A stretch of 64,000 bases of DNA, from positions 4,700,001 to 4,764,000 of the forward strand of contig JALDNG010000016.1 in the NCBI GenBank assembly GCA_024349245.1, read 5' to 3'. The DNA comes from Neodontobutis hainanensis. Taxonomy: Eukaryota > Chordata > Actinopteri > Gobiiformes > Odontobutidae. Shown piece after piece: positions 61,401 to 64,000 of the stretch (positions are counted from its first letter, which is position 1; every line of letters starts with the position of its first letter). The translations under genes and the position numbers were made by a program. The notes below the pieces were generated by a model. It did no database searches. It saw nothing but the letters and a program-made list of their open reading frames with translations, and was not told the DNA's origin.

Positions 61401-61618
61401 ATCATTTTCAATTTTAACCTTACAACCCTTTAAAACAAAGCAACAAATGAATGTGCTGTTTTGCAGAAATACTGTTTATATATTATATTGGCAGGCAGTT
61501 GTCAAAGTGGGTAAAAGAACTTCCCTTTGAAAGAACACGTCTTTCTAAAAGCATAAAAAAGAGCAAATGGTCAAGCAACTATACATTTATTCAAAAAGAA
61601 ATACAGTACCTTGGTATA
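55461..61618. other. camkmt distal 3' region and downstream intergenic DNA
   Basis: No further gene was recognised. AATAAA motifs near 55602, 57165 and 57381 leave open a longer camkmt 3' UTR. CA-rich sequence lies at 57470-57510 and a GA-rich block at 57545-57590. The non-repetitive stretches at about 58980-59250 and 60960-61160 look like possible regulatory elements. Confidence 0.55.
61008..61021. promoter_or_regulatory. Perfect RFX X-box palindrome
   Basis: GTTGCCAGGGCAAC is a perfect GTTGCC-N2-GGCAAC palindrome, the preferred RFX dimer site. It sits in a GC-richer, non-repetitive stretch (about 60960-61170) downstream of camkmt. A conserved enhancer or cilia-gene-type site is possible; no gene start is visible next to it. 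Confidence 0.45.
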
Positions 61619-61703
61619 AAAGGTTAAAGCAAAAGCATCTGGACTTCAAGGTTTCAAGGTGAAGACATTTTGTCTCTTGTAATTAGAGACAAAGCATCTT
61701 CAC
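61619..61703. mobile_element. MITE end fragment related to the 21.2 kb element
   Basis: AGGTTAAAGCAAAAGCATCT matches, in inverse orientation, the sequence just after the 21.2 kb element's right arm, and is followed by GGTGAAGACATTTTGTCTCT and its near complement ending CATCTTCACC, a compact hairpin. The long internal region is absent, so this is a solo end or a collapsed deletion derivative. Confidence 0.65.
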
Positions 61704-61720
61704 CATAGACTTTAAGTAAA

Positions 61721-61874
61721 ATGGATGTAATCCGCCCATTGGTCCCCTATTTACTGATATTGTCGTTATGAAAGGGCAATAAAATGGCGGTTACATCCGG
61801 GCTTTTCCGCTTTTACTGCATAGTAAAACAATAGTTTTCAGATAGCATAAACATTAATCAACCCCCCCCCCAGA
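61721..61874 (+). repeat. Unclassified dispersed repeat, copy 2
   Basis: Second copy of the repeat at 15912-16054, in the same orientation, with an extra block near GGTTACATCCGGGC and ending at a run of about ten Cs. It lies between a MITE end and a Tc1 copy. The two copies look highly similar by eye, so their common source was probably active or duplicated not long ago. Confidence 0.75.
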
Positions 61875-61920
61875 GTTGTCACATAATAAAAACTTAGCTC
61901 TAGAGAATGGAGCCATCTTT

Positions 61921-62873
61921 TGTACCCTGATCAAAAGTTTGCGGGAAAAGGTAATTACACTGTATAAAACAGAAATGCCAAAAACAATTCAGCCTCAACT
62001 GCCAGGAAGATTGTACGGGATGCAAAGAAAAAAAAACACAAATAACTTCAGCTAAAATACAAGACTCTCTGAAAAAAAGTGGTGTGGCTGTTTCAAGATG
62101 CACAATAAGGAGGCACTTGAATAAACATGAGCTGCATGGTCAAGTCGCCAGAGAAAGCCATTACTACACAAATACCACAAAGCATCCCACTTACAATATG
62201 CCAAACAGAACAAAGACAAGCCTCAAAACTTGGAACAAACTTATTTGGAGTGATGAGACCAAAACTGAACTTTTTGGCCACAACCATAAACATTACATTT
62301 GGAGAGGAAAGGTACACCATTTCTACTGTAAAACATGGAAGTGGGTCGCTGATGTTTTGGATGTGTGAGCTACAAAGGCACAGGAAACCTGGTCAAAATG
62401 TATGGCAATGCAGCATGTTATCTGAAAATACTTGAGGAAATGCATGGGATGTTCTTGGACGTTCCAACATGACAACAATCCAAAGCACAAGGTCAAGTCG
62501 ACCTATCATTGGCTACAGCAGCTTAAAGTGAAGTGGACTGACCATCTCAGTCTCCTGACCTTAGTATCATTGAGTCACTCTGGAGAGATCTCAAACATGT
62601 AGTTTATGCAAGACAGCCTAAGAATTTACAAGAACTGGAGGCTTTTTGCCAAGAAGAATCTGCAACGTTACCATCTGAGAAAATAAAGAGCCTCATCCAC
62701 AACTACCACAAAAGACTTCAAGCTGTCACTGATGTTAAATACACGGTATAAAGAACTGGGGTATGTAAACTTTTGATCAGGGTCATTTGGGTAGTTTCTG
62801 TTGTCATTATGATTTAAAAAAAAAAATGAGTGAAAGAAAAGATTTTGTGGTATCATTCATAATTCTGCCAACT
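61921..62873 (+). mobile_element. Tc1/mariner-type transposon, end-truncated, with broken transposase
   Basis: An open N-terminal frame carries the helix-turn-helix region (SLKKSGVAVSRCTIRRHLNK) and continues to WSDETKTELFG, the first catalytic Asp block, before a stop at 62366-62368. In other frames QHDNNPKHK and SPDLSIIESLW preserve the second Asp and the Glu of the DD34E triad. The inner repeat ACCCTGATCAAAAGTTT occurs at 61924 and, inverted, at about 62765-62790, but the outer CAGTTGTGCT ends are missing on both sides. It is the same family as the copy at 38741-39504, in the opposite orientation, and is not autonomous. Confidence 0.88.
62084..62368 (+). pseudogene. Tc1 transposase N-terminal half (pseudogene)
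   Basis: This 94-codon frame is part of the decayed transposase: DNA-binding domain, linker and the WSDETK block. The frame is open further upstream (to about 61970) but without a clear start. After 62368 the coding signal continues in another frame, showing a frameshift. No function is expected. Confidence 0.8.
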
Positions 62874-63305
62874 AGTTATACTCATCAGTATTGTATACAA
62901 TATTGTACAGGATATATATATATATAAAATTCATAAACTCAATAAAATAGTTGTTTGTTTGTAACTGCAATTTCATAAAATACATTGATAATTAAAAAAA
63001 AAAATTTCACTTGGGCTGTCTTCATTAAAAATACAGTACAGAGTGACAAGTGCTCATTATGTTGATTAAAAAGTTTCTTTCCAAACTCATTTTCAAAATT
63101 TATCAAAGTAATTTTATTAATAAACAGTCCCAGCAAAATGATTTCTCTAAAAAAGTTTCATATTTATATTCATTATTTTGACAGTTCTAAGGATTCAAAG
63201 GATCAAAACTTGGGAGTCATAAAAACAGTTTAATTTTGCTCTGTTTTAATCAACCTTTTGGCAGCTCTTATCTTCTGATGCAACCTTTGGTGAGGATTCT
63301 GACTT
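62874..63305. other. AT-rich intergenic DNA
   Basis: Includes a short (TA)n run near 62911-62926 and an A run near 62994-63004. No gene seen. Confidence 0.6.
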
Positions 63306-63352
63306 TGTAAAGCTTGTTTTTAAAAGTGCTCTATAAATAAAGATTATTATTA
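63306..63352 (+). mobile_element. Retroposon 3' tail fragment
   Basis: TGTAAAGCTTG followed by AAAGTGCTCTATAAATAAAG and ATTATTATTA is the common 3' end of teleost SINE/LINE elements, similar in kind to the tail of the 20.9 kb SINE. No tRNA-like head is recognisable upstream, so it is probably 5'-truncated. Confidence 0.5.
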
Positions 63353-64000
63353 CCAGCCTTTTGAGTCATTGTATTGTGCATTTTCTTGTTTGCAAACCTG
63401 TACACTGTTACATTAGAAAAGAGGTCAACATGAAAAGGTTTTTCTCACAGACTCCTGTGTTGTCTTACCGGGTGGCATGCACCTGTTTCAAACAAATTTC
63501 CATGTCCTTTCTGTTTGAGGGAGGTAAATACTCCAGCAGCCACTTGTCTGCCTCCTTAGAGGAAAATGTACATAGATTATGTCCACACTAATCCGCCTGC
63601 AACAAAAAGACATTTTGCTTCATATGGCATTTGGGTAAGGGTTTTAACAGATACACTCATCCAGCCAAACACACACATACACACCAATTTCCCATCCATA
63701 AGCGTACAAGGACACTAGTGCAATTAACCTTTAGCTGAATCAGTCCCAGTACTCTTTTTGATTGAATAGGGCTGGAGTGTTCCCTAAGCCATAACCACAA
63801 CCTTGTGTGAGTGACTGATTGAGTGAAAGAGCGACATACTGACTGTTGTACTTTAAGTAATGAGGAAGCAGAGGATTTTGGAGGTGGACTACTTCATACT
63901 TGTGTGCCCTTTGAGTGTGTGTTTGTAACTGTGTCTGTGTTTCCACTGAGGGCAGCCACTTGTACAGCCAATGACTTTGTGCAGTCTTATGGTCTGGGTT
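63353..64000. other. Intergenic DNA at the window end
   Basis: No gene or RNA recognised; short CA-rich patches near 63668-63685. The next expected neighbour in many vertebrates (six3) is not reached. Confidence 0.55.

Overview
The window is vertebrate nuclear DNA, almost certainly from a ray-finned (teleost) fish. It is AT-rich and gene-poor, with GT-AG introns, long CA/GT and AT microsatellites, tRNA-derived SINEs, Tc1-type DNA transposons and LINE remnants typical of teleosts. There is no prokaryotic-style gene packing, operon or CRISPR array. The species cannot be named from the sequence.

One protein-coding gene is supported. It is the 3' two thirds of camkmt (calmodulin-lysine N-methyltransferase) on the + strand. 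Eight short coding exons between 33067 and 55377 splice in phase through GT-AG introns to about 203 residues, ending in a TGA stop with an AATAAA signal 58 bp further on. They cover the class I SAM-dependent methyltransferase core and the C-terminus. The exons for roughly the first 120 residues and the promoter were not found, so positions 1-33066 are read as one large intron or part of it, and those exons should lie upstream of the window.

Layout: 1-33066 is the presumed upstream intron, with a LINE ORF fragment (5.2 kb), a LINE tail beside a strong CTCF-like motif (10.5 kb), a LINE-like fragment (12.4 kb), an unclassified repeat (15.9 kb), a tRNA-head SINE (20.9 kb), a long-inverted-repeat MITE (21.2 kb), a SINE nested in a foldback element (28.7-29.2 kb) and a long CA repeat (30.9 kb). 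33067-55377 is camkmt, with intronic repeats including a degenerate SINE, an internally deleted Tc1 copy, an L2-like remnant and two long GT repeats. 55378-64000 is the 3' UTR and downstream intergenic DNA, ending in a repeat cluster (61.6-62.9 kb) that holds a second Tc1 copy.

In vertebrates camkmt lies next to six3/six2 (known synteny; six3 is not in this window), and the non-coding DNA of such genes often carries long-range enhancers. Several GC-balanced, non-repetitive stretches and motif hits (RFX X-boxes, a homeodomain-site cluster, a CTCF-like site) are offered as candidates. They are inference from reading only; no alignment was possible. No wholly new gene system was found. The most informative structures are the nested and shared repeats and the candidate regulatory sites.
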